Shown here: piece by piece, positions 35,944 to 47,756 of the stretch
Position numbering within the stretch: the stretch's first letter is position 1
Layout: each line of letters begins with the position of its first letter
NCBI GenBank assembly: GCA_958496175.1
Contig: OY292276.1
Location: forward strand, 35,980,449 to 36,044,448
DNA from: Sisyra terminalis
Taxonomy: Eukaryota; Arthropoda; Insecta; Neuroptera; Sisyridae
DNA: 64,000 bases
Direction of reading: 5' to 3'
Made by a program: the position numbers and the translations under genes
The notes under the pieces: model-generated
What the model was told of the DNA's origin: nothing
Databases searched by the model: none
Seen by the model: only the letters and a program-made list of their open reading frames with translations

Positions 35944-38900
35944 GTGTTAACCCGTTAGTGTGTAAGAAGTGAAATTTGACGGTTTAGTCTTAAAGGGTTG
36001 AAATGAAGTACTTCAATTTTTTCATTGAAAACGGCCCCCATGAAAACATGTTTTATTTTAATTTGAATTATTTATTTTAACCGTCACCAATTACTATTAC
36101 GTTGGAAAATTTTGGATCCTTAAAATCCTAGGGCCCCTAAAATGTAGCCTAGTCGGCCTATTAGGTAATCCGTTTCTGGTCGAATATGATATTTTGTTTA
36201 CTTTAAAGTTTAAACTATAAAAAAGTACAAAACCGATAAATGAATAAACTTTAAATATGGACTGATTTTTGTAGGTGTATGGGTAAAAGTGACCACCTCA
36301 AAACTTTGTTTCTGTAAAATTATATTTTGACGTAAAAAATTAGCAGGAAAATTCATGCTACTTAGAATTTCATCATTTTTGGTGGCGTGCTGAAACTATA
36401 TTTTTAATTTACATATCAACTAAATAATTTTGTATAAAGATTTAACTACAAATAAACTATACTTATTAGTTATTGGATATTAGTTTCATTGATTTATAAT
36501 TATTAATAATTTATTGTATACACTGTTATTTTATTTTATTTAAATAACAAATAAAAATGCCCATTTGTTTAAAACTATCGAATATTTGATTTTAATAAAT
36601 CAATAAAACAAACTTTTATGTATTATAGTAATAATAAATTCCAACGTTGTAGTCGCAATGAATATGAATATCTTTCAAATGTTTATCAATTAGTCGATAA
36701 CTACATGGCAGAATAAAACTAATCCTCATATTTAAAACAGAGTAGCCATGAACAAATAAGTTTACCAAACATTAGATAATTATTTTTTGAAATATAAATA
36801 ATTATCGACGATTCCGTCAATATTAGGACATTAGAACTAAGGGCATCACATAGAAAAAATATTTCTACAGTTAAACCTTGCCAATCACCACGCAAGATTA
36901 AAGATTGAATTTACAATAAATCTCGATGGAAGATTTTTGAAAAATTATAATCGTAATTCGGCAAAAAAGCTAACAAATTTTAATGGCTAAAAATGGCTAA
37001 AAATTGTTCATCATTTAAAGGCGCAAAGATAATTAAGGAATACAAAAAAGGAAATGTTATTTTGAAAACTAGTAATTGCATCTAGCGCATATATGTAGGT
37101 TTCCAACGTTTTAAGAATCCTTCTCGAGGAAAAAGAACATAAGTGATTGCATTAACTAAGATGCATGAACTATTTACACCTCAAAGGAATTGTAGACCTT
37201 AATAAAATTTCAATTTTAATTTTCACCGTTCCTTAGGGTTTTTATATTCGTATAGCTATAGGTAAGCAGTAAAGTGGTGCGAAAAAAAACTATAGTGAAA
37301 ATTACAAGAACACATAATGATTTCTGTTTTTCATTGTTACAGTTCGGGACTGAAATAATATTTTGTAGTTTTTATGATTTTTACGCATCGTAAATTTTAT
37401 TTAACAAAGATAACTACTTTAACTACTTTGAACGGCACATTTTATTACAGAAAAGTACGTATATGTTCGTTGAGAGGCCAGAAAATGTATCATCGTAATT
37501 ATTTGTGGCATATATTACAGAATTTATAATTTCGATGTTATAACGTGAAAATGCAAATGTACATAGTAAATTTTAAAATAGAATATTGTAAAGACTCTAG
37601 AACAAAAGTCTAACTCTAGAATACGATATTCCATCGTAATTTTACTGTAATTTTTTCTGAGTTTTTCGCTTTTGGTGATTAGAGTATAGAACCCTAAAAG
37701 TATGGTAAGAATAATAAACGTCCAAAAAAAATCACAAACTATAATTCTCCCTAAGTATTCCATAAACTATTTAATCCCTTTATATGTTCGTTATTTTTTT
37801 TAGTGATAGATTTGATTATTGATTTATTTTTTACTGAACGTTCTTATACTTAATGAATAATAGTTATTAGAGATTGTTGAAAATATAGATACTATTTTAA
37901 ATTAATTGAAATAGGCATGTAAGGATTCTATTTTTTCAATAATATAAATTTATTTTTAATAATATAATTTAATTTTTATAAAATACTTTTTTTATAATAT
38001 AGAAATAACGATTTGAAAGTGAAATTTATAGACATTGGATACGAATGAACCAAATTTTTACATTTGCGGTAATTATGGTAATTATCCTAGGGTCTAAAGA
38101 ATATTCAAGTTGAAATTTGAAGGACTTGTCTGTAAACTTCGCATTTTTGGTTATCGCTTTTTTTCTTATCAATAATATTATCAGCTTTGTAAAAGAATTT
38201 GAATCCTTTTAATTTTAATTATATTTTGAATTCCTATTACTAATAAGCATAATTGCTTATGCACCATCGAAATTATTCTGGTAAACAAAATTTGAAAAAA
38301 GTCTATAAGTCGTAATTAACAGTTATTGAATGGAATAACTTTTATGTAATAATTTTCTTAAAAAGTTAGAATTCTGAAGTAAAAATGCAGCCATTTATTT
38401 TCACTTCTTCACTTATACATGTGCTAATACACATTATCATGAGTACCTAGCCACCTTTATCTACTACCCAGAAAAATTGATGAATTGGAATGCAATTAGT
38501 TATATTACATTTTTAGTAGAATGCATATCAATATAATAAGAGGCAAAGGTATATATGTAGGCGGCAAAGATAGAGAACAAAGAATGTACACTTACACATA
38601 AGTGTGTGTTAATAATCATTAGTTTCATCTATCGTTCCGATTTCATTTAATTGCCAATTTTCGTCATTTGTCAGCTATGTTAGCGTTGGCTGTGAATATT
38701 TCACGAGTAGCTACTAGTAAGTCTTATTTATATTTTGAGGACTGAACAAAATAGTAAAAATTAAAAATACTTTAAATAGAAAAAGCTATGATCTTTCAAA
38801 AGTAATAATTTGAATTGATTTAGTAAAAATTGATTAGCGTAAACTGTATGCATTTTATTTGTTGTAAATGTTTTATTAAGTCAAACGTACAAAAAAAAAA

Positions 38901-39599
38901 CCATGCGTGATCATTTAATGTGTATTTACGATAGAGCAGCAGTCGACATATTAAATGCTAATTTTATGTAAATACATAAAACAATGAAATTTTCTTGAAT
39001 GTGTTAATTAAATTATTTTTCTAAATTTTTTCAAAATAACATATTTGCTTGTGCTCGATTAGAAACATCAATAAAATCAAAAATATCGGTCCCTTAAAAA
39101 TACATTTACTTACATTTACATTTTCTTACATTTACTATTTGCTCTTCGTAATTATTGAAATTCCTCACCAACCACTTATTCTCACTATTGATAAAAAATA
39201 TAGTTGTAATTAATTCCAATCCTGTAGTTTATCTATAAGTTATGGTTCCAAGGATTCTGAGGAAATTAAAAATGATCTTTAAATCCTCGGAACCATAACA
39301 AATTGAACATAAATAAGTCTAAGGACTAGTGGTTGACTACATATGGAGTTACTTAGGTGTGACAGGTATGAAAGTTTCATTATATTCGTAAATATTTTAT
39401 TAAGAATGTCGCTTAAAAATTTTAAATATACCTACAACTATTATTATTTACCTATTGGTAGTCGGCCATTAGTTCTTAGACTAAAAAAGGTATTTATCAA
39501 TTAGTTTGCTTTGATTTTTCCCTTCGATTCTAAATTAAAAAAAAATAATAAAACTTGTTTGTGAATTATAAAAAAACATCTCCCTTTATTGCCCCCTTA

Positions 39600-39905
39600 T
39601 TGCTCCCACCTGTTGTAATTTACATTCAAGAAATACATTTTTCAATTGAGTTTCGATAAAAATCGCTAATTTCTAAAAATATCGAATAAAGCGCGAAAAT
39701 AACGATAAAAAACCTCCCTTGACAATCCGCAGTAACTTTCGCTGTACCTATTGATGTGAGACTGTATTGTTTCCTAATTTAATAAAAAGATGCGCGTTAA
39801 AGAATACAAAACATTGGGTAAAGTTATCAAAATGATAGGTTCAAAAAACTTTAGGAGATTTGTGATTTTGATCAAATGAATTTTAAATTTTTATATACGT
39901 AGAAC
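39600..39905 (-). repeat. Interspersed repeat family R2, copy 2
   Basis: Read on the minus strand it carries the family landmarks AAATCTCCTAAAG, ACGCGCATCTTTTTATTA, ACATCAATAGGTACAGCGAA, TTGTCAAGGGAGG and TTCGCGCTTTATTCGAT. It is better preserved than copies 1 and 3 and extends further at its end, through AACAGGTGGGAGCAATAAGG. Class unknown. Confidence 0.6.
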
Positions 39906-40617
39906 GTAGATTAATACAGAATTCCATAATTTCAATATTTATACTTCGATATTAAACCAATTACTCGTAATGTGTACAAACTAAATAATCAGAAATGAAT
40001 TAAAAAAACAATAGTATTATTGAACTAAATTAAATTACATTTTTATTCAAACATAATTTTAAACTTTTTTTTACAAGAAATTAAGAAAAAATGCATATAT
40101 TGTTTTGCTCGGGGATTATCAAAACGTTTTTCAACACTTTGTTTTTAATAGAATTTCGTGATCCGCATGCTCAAATATTACCAGTTTTACTGTAATATCT
40201 TGACCAATTTTAAAATATTTATAATAAAAATAATTAATCTTTTTGAATATATTTTTTTTAATTTTAAAACAGATAACAACACTTCCTACATGCGTTATAA
40301 ATATATTACTTAATTTATAAATGAAATAAAATACTGAGTTTTTTTCAATACGAATCTTTACTATACAACAATATCTTGACGTGATTGCTTCAATAGTTTG
40401 AAATTACAACATAGTTCAACGGAGGAAGAAAAGATTTTATTTTATTGGATTTTATTATACTCGTACTAAATCAAATTTTCAATTTGAGAACGGCAACGAT
40501 ACAGTGGCACACATAAATATAAATATTGAAATGAAATATTGAATTTTATTAATCCATTATAAGGTATGTTATGCCGTTGAGATTCTGAATAAGTATAGTT
40601 AATACTAAATATGTATA

Positions 40618-40668
40618 GTAAGCCGACACCCGCAACTTCGTTAGCGTGACATAAGCTACGTCGACAAT
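40618..40668 (+). repeat. CCCGCGACTTCGT-type repeat scrap, copy 2
   Basis: 'AGCCGACACCCGCAACTTCG' followed by 'TTAGCGTGACATAAGCTACG' matches the scraps at 17265 and 47125. It is short and decayed. Confidence 0.45.
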
Positions 40669-41184
40669 TTTAATGATTAATTTAACTGAATATTTAAAAA
40701 TACATATCAAATTTAAGTTTTCTTATTTAAATACAACTATTACTCATACCTCAAAAAAGTATATTCCACGTCTTTAGAAGCGTATGTATTTGTACGTACA
40801 GAATATAATTGTTTCCCATCACTTTGATTTAATTGAAGCAGAAAATTGTAGCACAAAAAATTTAAACGCAACCAATAAAATATGAAATCAAACAAAACAA
40901 ATGTTATGGATAAATAAACTAAAAAAATTCACGTTTGCATTTCATTTAACTACTGACCTTCCAACTATTACTTGGCTAAAATAATAATAAGGTTTCCAGT
41001 ACAAAAAAATGCATGCTGATAACAGAAACATAAATATTAAAAATTAAAAATTAAGATACACCGATACCATTATTGACACATATATATAGAGACTAATATA
41101 TAGAAATATATAAAGTATATGGAGATTAATAATTGTTGATTCAAAGAAATACAAATTTTTTATTTATTTAGGTAATTTTTTTAA

Positions 41185-41352
41185 TTGTTATCTTACCGCC
41201 GCTTTATAACTACTAAGGCTTTTAGCCACTCTAGGATTAGTAAAAATCCGCTAATCGTGAAATATTGAAAATTTGCTCGATACCAGGAGTGAACCCAACG
41301 CATACTAGTTTTGGAACGGTCATCTTGATTACTCGGCTACCAGTAGGCTAAT
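41185..41352 (-). repeat. tRNA-derived SINE, copy E
   Basis: On the minus strand the head reads AGCCTACTGGTAGCCGAGTA, box B is GGTTCACTCC, then the body (TCGAGCAAATTTTCAATATT, AATCCTAGAGTGGC) and the tail GCGGCGGTAAGATAACAATT. Box B carries changes that would weaken polymerase III promotion. Confidence 0.75.
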
Positions 41353-41589
41353 TAGATAATTATTTATTACACATTTTCTCAATTACGAATTAATAAGTAA
41401 AACTAAAAAAAACGTGTGCAGTCGTGGGAACCCCGACGTGAGAACGTCCAAGGAATTAAGTTCCTTATACCTTTTCTTTAACTTCGATTGTTATTGAAAA
41501 TAAATTATACGTTTTTTTTATATTTTAGCAAAGAAAACTAAATAAAGGGACGAATTAAACGAATAGAATCAAAAGGTTTCATTTAGGTA

Positions 41590-41732
41590 CCGTGTTGAAA
41601 ATAGGCATTTAAAGGTATTTTAAATGTTCAAAATATTCATTAGAAGTCATCAGAAGTCGTTTAATGTTAATAAAAGCATTTTAAATGGAATGATTTCAAA
41701 ACGCCTTTAAATGCCTCTTTTTATCAGGGAAA
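41590..41732. mobile_element. MITE family M1, copy 1
   Basis: The imperfect terminal arms are GTTGAAAATAGGCATTTAAA on the left and, reverse-complemented, CCCTGATAAAAAGAGGCATT on the right. The whole 140-base unit matches 45612-45736 in inverted orientation, including TTAAATGGAATGATTTCAAA and AGAAGTCGTTTAA. It has no coding capacity. The superfamily is not clear. Confidence 0.65.
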
Positions 41733-41929
41733 TATTTTAGAAAAATATGCATTGAATGACAATTTTAGGTAAAAACATGAATTATATAAAATAAATACTT
41801 AATAAGAATAATTAGTTATAAATATTAGGATCAATTTTTTTTTCTGCTTAATGGCAGATTTAGTTTCCTGCATGGCTGAATTTAGTTTAAATTCATTGGT
41901 GGATTTTTTTTTAGATCACATTTTCCAGT

Positions 41930-42424
41930 AGTACATTCTTCAATCGATATCCTCATGATTTTTGACTTTTCTGTATTTATATTTTTTCCATAAATTTTTC
42001 TAACTACATTACATAATTTGTAGTTCTTCCATTTTACCCAACAATATCAGGTAAAATATCACAAATTGGAAGTTCATTGCCTATGTCTCCAGATAATTCA
42101 ATTTTACTTATTCTTTTGGATATCCGTAAGTTTGTTTCCAATTCATTCAGTCGATCAAAAGCTCTACTGGTAGTCAATGAAACACTTTATATTTCCTGAT
42201 TCTTCTTCAGCACTAATTTTGATTACTTCTTTGGTTTCCTTCGTTTCTTTCTTTCTGAATTCAAATTTCATCCCTTTCATTTTCGTTTCCAATTTTCTGT
42301 GTAGTACTTTGATATAAACTTTATCAGTGTAGGATATGAAACTGATAATTCTATAATCACTGCATTTCTTCCCTAGAGTTTTCTTTTTTAGGGTTTCCGT
42401 TGTACTATCCAAAAAGTCTGACAA
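41930..42424 (-). pseudogene. LINE reverse transcriptase fragment
   Basis: The minus-strand frame 42424-42164 reads KKCSDYRIISFISYTDKVYI, KVLHRKLE and, after a gap in similarity, FEFRKKETKETKEVI. These match the 'DYRPISLISH..KVLTRRLE' and 'GFRKGRGTREAI' region of non-LTR retrotransposon reverse transcriptases. Further along, after a frame change, 'INTEKSKIMRISIEE' resembles a downstream segment of the same domain. The catalytic FADD box is not seen. Frame breaks and missing blocks show a dead fragment. The clade (I, Jockey, R1 or RTE) cannot be set from this much. Confidence 0.7.
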
Positions 42425-42981
42425 CCACTATCCTGTTGTAGTAAATATCGATGATTACTTTTGGTCTTCGAACTCAGTTCCTTGTGGAGGTCCCACGACC
42501 GCATTCGTTTTATTTGTTTTTTCAAATGTTTATAGAAATGCACTCTTTTATTAAAATTTAATGAAATGAAATTTATGACTACCTACTTCATAACTTACTA
42601 CAAAAAAATATTATATTTTTTCCCGGAGTTTAAAAAACTAAATCTATTATAGTCAGTCAAGAAAAGGGAAAGTAATGGAAGCCAACAGAAAAATATTCAA
42701 TTAAAAACAACATTATGATAGTTATATTACATGTAATAAAATATATTCTCCTATATCTACTTTCGTTAACTATAAGAAGTCGCACAGTCATCATTATTTT
42801 TAACAAAAGATTAAGGACTATTGATAGTTTGTGTTTCTTAAAAAAATAATAATAAATAAATAAAGAAAATAAGGAACATAAAAAAATCGCTGTATATACT
42901 AGTACCAACATAAACATTCAATATCGGTAATTTTTGTGTTAAAAGGAAAGATTGAAACGAATTGATTGTGTAAAAAATATA

Positions 42982-43842
42982 GGGGAGACCGGGTACAAAA
43001 GTAACAGTTTGTACTTTCACCTTGATTTCTGGCTGGGTGTTATTATTGTCTTTAATTGAATATAACCACATATAAATTTAGTTTATGTTCTTCACAATAG
43101 TAACTTGATTTATTAAATTATGGTGTATTTTATATGAATAACACATAGTTAAAAAAAATTGTCAGTTGTTACTTTCGACCACGTTGTGGGTCGAAAGTAA
43201 CAAGACTGCTAAGGGTTGCTAATGAAAACATAGTTCAAGTTAAATCAACAAATTTCTTATTTAAAGACTTTATATTAATGATATAAACCAAATTCAGCGT
43301 TTTAAATACTCAAAAAATATATATTTTAAGGAAATGAATCAATTGAATGCCGCGACAACGCATAAGAACTATTGCATGAAGAATTACCGACACGGAAATG
43401 TATCGAAAACCATTCTATTGAAATAGATATTCATAAAAATATGATGTTAATAATCATTACGAGGACAAAACTAACATATTACTTTTGTACCCTAGAGGGC
43501 TATGTTACTTTTGTACCCATTCTCATTTTTAATAAGACGTGTAATATAATCTTAAAACGGAACGTACTAGACAAAAATGAATTTAAACAATGTACAATTC
43601 TTTTACGACTATGTAAACAATAAATAAAAAAACGTCGAAAAATTTACTTTTGGCTCGTTAAAACACATTATGTCCTATTATATAACCTAACAACGCATTT
43701 CGCACGCGTCAACTTAATGCGATTGAGGGGGGTGCTATCTAGGCTATCACCTGATGGCAGCAAAGCGGAGTTCGCCCATTGGATAACCCTAGAAAGCATT
43801 TGTTACTTTCGACCCGCCGTTACTTTTGTACCCAGTCTCCCC
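42982..43842. mobile_element. TA-flanked 861-bp MITE with repeated terminal motifs
   Basis: The left end is GGGGAGACCGGGTACAAAAG and the right end, reverse-complemented, is GGGGAGACTGGGTACAAAAG, both continuing TAAC. A TA dinucleotide lies directly outside each end (42980-42981, 43843-43844). Variants of 'GTTACTTTTGTACCC' or 'GTTACTTTCGACC' recur inside near 43170, 43190, 43480, 43502 and 43801. One of these regions is a hairpin with exact 15-bp arms (43166-43180, 43189-43203). The 83-codon frame at 43372 spans such motifs and is not a gene. TA duplication suggests the Tc1/mariner group. Confidence 0.8.
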
Positions 43843-44667
43843 TACTTTTATAAGATTAAGTAGTAACAGTAGTAAATTTATCAACATTTTTAAATTTTTT
43901 AGATAATATTAACACAATTTTGATTGTGTTATATGTTCAACTCACGTTTACTCGTAAAATAATGATAAGGTACAAAAACTCATTGCAACAATAAATTTAA
44001 GTTTTCGTAATCAAAGTGGAAAGATATATTTGTATATTATTATTTTTCAAATTTAACAGTAATATCATTACGTTAACAGGTGGTGATAAAAATATTATTT
44101 ATTTTAATCATGTGTTCTTTATACTACAATAAAATTGCTAATACACACAAGTTTAAATTGAATTTAGACTACTCTAAAGGCTTCTATTTATTTTTAAATT
44201 ATTCTTTTAAAACTAAAGCTCTAAAGTCAGAAAGTAAATTTCCATACTTCTAAAATTTAAAACGATTAATCTTTTAAACGTTTTTCTCTAGCTATATATT
44301 TTACATTGGTAGAAATTATTAAGTAAAAATATCAAAATCAACTTTTATTACTCAATTTACGCTATCTACAATATTATTATAATTTACAGTATTATAATTC
44401 TTAAGCTCAGACGTGCGAATTAAAAAGTAATTTTGAATTGATTTATTTGAGATTGAGATTAGTAGGTAGGTATCTACAGGGTGGCGTAAAGCATCTTGTT
44501 TATTTTGGAATTCAATAAAAGGAAAATAAGATATCAGGCAGATGGCGTTTGTTAATGTTAATTCATTGCGTTAGTTGGCGTTATGCTACTTCTGAAATTT
44601 CGTTCAGGCTTACTTTCGGTCCTAGTGTAACTGTTGTAAACAATTGACTTTTGATAATTCCATAGAA

Positions 44668-44837
44668 CATTGTTTCCTAACTTATGGTTGAAAAAGTTTG
44701 TTTTTTGTTTTTAATTTAATGAAGGAATACTAAAATATAATACTGTCCGAAAATTGCACCTTTTTTCACTCAGAGGTCCTTGGCATTATGCTTGATTTCC
44801 TTGGGGGTCCGCGGCTGAAAAAGGTTAGGAACCGCTG
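44668..44837. mobile_element. hAT MITE, 170 bp, exact 8-bp target duplication
   Basis: CCATAGAA lies at 44660-44667 and again at 44838-44845. The right end, reverse-complemented, begins CAGCGGTTCCTAACCTTTTT and the left end begins CATTGTTTCCTAACTTATGG. An 8-bp duplication with a CA.NGNTTCNAACC-type end is the hAT signature. No open frame is present. Confidence 0.85.
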
Positions 44838-44898
44838 CCATAGAACACAATCAAAGGAGACTAAAATGGTGACCGTACTGGCCAAAACTGATCACCTC

Positions 44899-45072
44899 TC
44901 AATGAAATGAGGCGAAGGTAAGTATTGCCACAACCATTGATACTGTGGCACTGTCCTGCTGGAACCACACATCTCCTACATCGATCTCGTTGAATCTTGC
45001 AGGAAGAACTTTAATAATGTAGACATAATGGTCAGACGTCACTGAAACTACTCGTTTGTTTTCTTCGATAAA
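44899..45072 (-). pseudogene. Mariner/Tc1-type transposase fragment
   Basis: One continuous minus-strand frame reads IEENKRVVSVTSDHYVYIIK, then ARFNEIDVGDVWFQQDSAT, and ends in a stop after SFH. It matches the segment around the second catalytic aspartate of DDE transposases, where families show 'VWFQQDGATCHTAR'. The frame is open for about 57 codons with nothing recognisable before or after, so this is a truncated relic. The conserved G of QQDGA is S here. Confidence 0.7.
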
Positions 45073-45611
45073 TCATGGACGATTTATTCTGATATGCGAT
45101 ACTGCAAACTAAATATTCACACGTTCTGAATGTATGAATTTAGGATACACTAGTGAAGTCATCTAATGATGCTACTGAATAAAGCGGGATAAAACTTTAC
45201 GATCCACTCGTACAATATATTTACATCCAACTGAAGGTCAGATATTGGCCAAAGCCGAAACCGATTTAGGCTTTAACCTAAACTTTTGATCAAAGTCTAT
45301 GGTTCTTTAATTTTAGAAATCTTAAGCAGAAATATCCAGCACTAAAAAAAAAAACTAGAAATACCCAGTGTTTTTTAAAAAATTCCTGTGTTTATATTTT
45401 AATTGCATCAGCTTTTTCGGTGATAAGTTTATCTAGATGTTTTTGCCTGTTTTCTTGAAATATATCAGATTATCATAAATTTGATCATTCCGATAACTTT
45501 TTTGCAAAATATTTGACTTTTTGTGCGTCTTAATTCATTTGCCGATCTTTGTAACCATGAATTAGAGAAGAAAGAACAAGAGATTAACTCATGTCCCAAA
45601 AACAACTCTGT

Positions 45612-45736
45612 AAAAAAAGGGATATAGAGGCATTTTGAAATCATTCCATTTAAAATTCCTTTAATAACTTTAAACGACTTCTAATGGGTTTTTTGAACAT
45701 TTAAAATGCCTTTAAATACCTTTTTTAACAGGGAAT
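45612..45736. mobile_element. MITE family M1, copy 2
   Basis: An inverted copy of 41590-41732. Landmarks in this orientation are GAGGCATTTTGAAATCATTC, AAACGACTTCTAATGGG and AATGCCTTTAAATACCTTTT followed by TTAACAGGGAA. It is a few bases shorter than copy 1 through small indels. Its ends define the family terminus better: CCCTGTTAAAAAAGGTATTT. Confidence 0.65.
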
Positions 45737-46130
45737 GTTTTAAACATCAATGATTAAACGAAACTAAATTTCAAATTTTTTGGAGTTGGTTGTCTTTTTT
45801 TTACAAATAGCTTTCCAATTCTCCAAAAAATGTTCTATATGTTTCTTCTAATTTACTTACAGATTTGTCTTGAGAGCTAACTGTCTTCTTGCAAATTAAT
45901 GCATATTTGCTAAGATCTTCATACCACTTTTTCTGAAATGATTTTCATTAGTTCCTTACAATATCTCCTTTCTTTTCCTTTGTGAAATTTATCCTCACTT
46001 AGGAGTTTTAAATATTTTCCTATTTTCAGTCAAATATTTGATCAAAATCTTAGCGATATCTACAATAAGCTAACAGTCCTTAAATGTTCTCATACAGTAA
46101 CCACAATATAACAGTATTTACTTAATTATG

Positions 46131-46268
46131 TAGCCGATTTGAAACAGGTTGGTGCTGAATTCAAATATGGTGACGAATTGGATTTGTAATATTTCTCGGT
46201 TTACGGGTTTTTGTAAGCTCTAAAGTTACTAAGAACATTATACGCTATAAGGCGACAGTAAATAAATG
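46131..46268 (+). repeat. tRNA-derived SINE, copy F (degenerate)
   Basis: The head is heavily mutated, with no clear box A. The body is recognisable as ATATTTCTCGGTTTACGGGT, CTCTAAAGTTACTAAGAAC and the tail CTATAAGGCGACAGTAAATA. It is the most decayed member in the window. Confidence 0.6.
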
Positions 46269-47119
46269 AATAAAATAATAACCATGAATATTTGTACATT
46301 TTCAGACCAATATTTTATTGTTAAAGATTTATCATTTTGTATATTTTACACCCACATATATTTTTTGGAAAAAAATTATGATGCAAATGAATTCGAGTTA
46401 AACATTTGATTCAAGTAAATAAAATTATTAATAATATGTATTTAGAAAAAAGCTAGAACTGAACACATTTTTTTATATAAAATCCTGGAATTCCGTAACG
46501 ATAATTAAATAAATATATGCTAATTTTTATTCATTGTTAATGTAAAATGTATACAAGCGTTTCTTTTTTATAAGATTTTTTTTGTTACACTCATATGTCG
46601 CATAAGATCTATTGATTTTTATAATTATTATTAACTACACATCATATTTGTACATTAATGACATCAATTTCTGTCGGCAAATATTTATAATATAACTCTA
46701 ATGAACATGAAACCTCATTGCCGTTTTTCCATATGCTCTATTTTTGTATTACATACTTAATTCAATTAGACAACTTTTGATAAAAACGTTATAATCTTGT
46801 TATTTTTAAGTTAAAAAAAATATTATTTTCCACATTAAAAGAAAAAAAAATCATCAACAGCATAAAACATTAACTTAAAACCTTAAAAAAATCAAGGTTC
46901 TTTTAATTTAACTTACTTTACAATACATTTCTTAAATCTGTTTTTTACAATTAATTATTTTAATAAACTATTTCTAGATTGTTAATGTTTTTTTGAAACT
47001 CTGATATTTGTTTTTTTAACTACAAAACATAATACTTTAAGGAAATCTGTTGGATAACTATGGGTTTTTCATAATACAATAAAAACTTTAATTTAAATTC
47101 TTGCTTATTGTTATGATAA

Positions 47120-47170
47120 AATTAGCTGATACCCGCACCTTCGTTTACGTGACGTTTGTATCGGTAATAT
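47120..47170 (+). repeat. CCCGCGACTTCGT-type repeat scrap, copy 3
   Basis: 'AGCTGATACCCGCACCTTCG' followed by 'TTTACGTGACGTTTGTATCG' aligns with 17265 and 40618. In other insects this core often marks the start of a LINE-related unit. Here a matching end ('AATCGGTCCAGCTGTTATGG') lies much further on, at 48938, with SINE copy G in between. Confidence 0.45.
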
Positions 47171-47756
47171 TTTCTTTTTAGATTTGCTGTTTGTCGTGGT
47201 ATATGGGAGTTGTACTTCTTATTTCCTTACGAAAATCATATTCATATGTTCAAAACGTAATATATACGCCTTTGAAATTACACATCGAATAACCTGCAAT
47301 ACTAAATAAAAATATTATTCGTAATGTGCAATTCATTTTTAAAAATAATCGATGATACTCCACAGGATTATGTAAGTTGATATTTTTTATTCCTAATGAG
47401 CATAGGTGTATAGGTGTACAGTGTTCCCACCGTGAATCAAATCATTCGCGAACCATAACTTAAAATATCATCGAGATAAATAAAGCTGGCCTTAAGTTGA
47501 AATATAATTTAAAATAGATAAAATATTTCTAAAATATTTTAAATAAAATATTTAAAACTCATGTTTTAAATGAATATAATATCTTGGAATAGATGTGTTT
47601 ATATTTAAATAAAGTCAAAATTACAAAAGTACAGACCTTAGATTATTGTATATTAGTAGGAATTCCAGTTATTGTCCCGATTCCTGAATGAATCTTTCTC
47701 CCAAAACCTTTGGGACAAAGTTTTGGGCGTAATTTCTTTTCAATTTCTGTGGCAAA

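Larger units (their letters stand above)
31948..41184. other. Gene-free region 31.9-41.2 kb
   Basis: No gene is supported. Contents seen: a GC-richer patch at about 32760-32980 that may be an eroded element, a hairpin cluster at 34945-35290, a TTAA-flanked MITE at 35472-35943, repeat family R2 copy 2 at 39600-39905, and a short 'CCCGCAACTTCGTTAGCGTG' scrap near 40630. The rest is AT-rich with poly-A/T runs. Confidence 0.5.

Noticed and set aside
36120..36185. Possible transposon end with GGGCCCCT and GGCCTATTAGG
   Set aside because: No matching opposite end or target duplication could be found nearby.
43372..43623. 83-codon plus-strand frame
   Set aside because: It falls inside the TA-flanked MITE and reads through its repeated end motifs.
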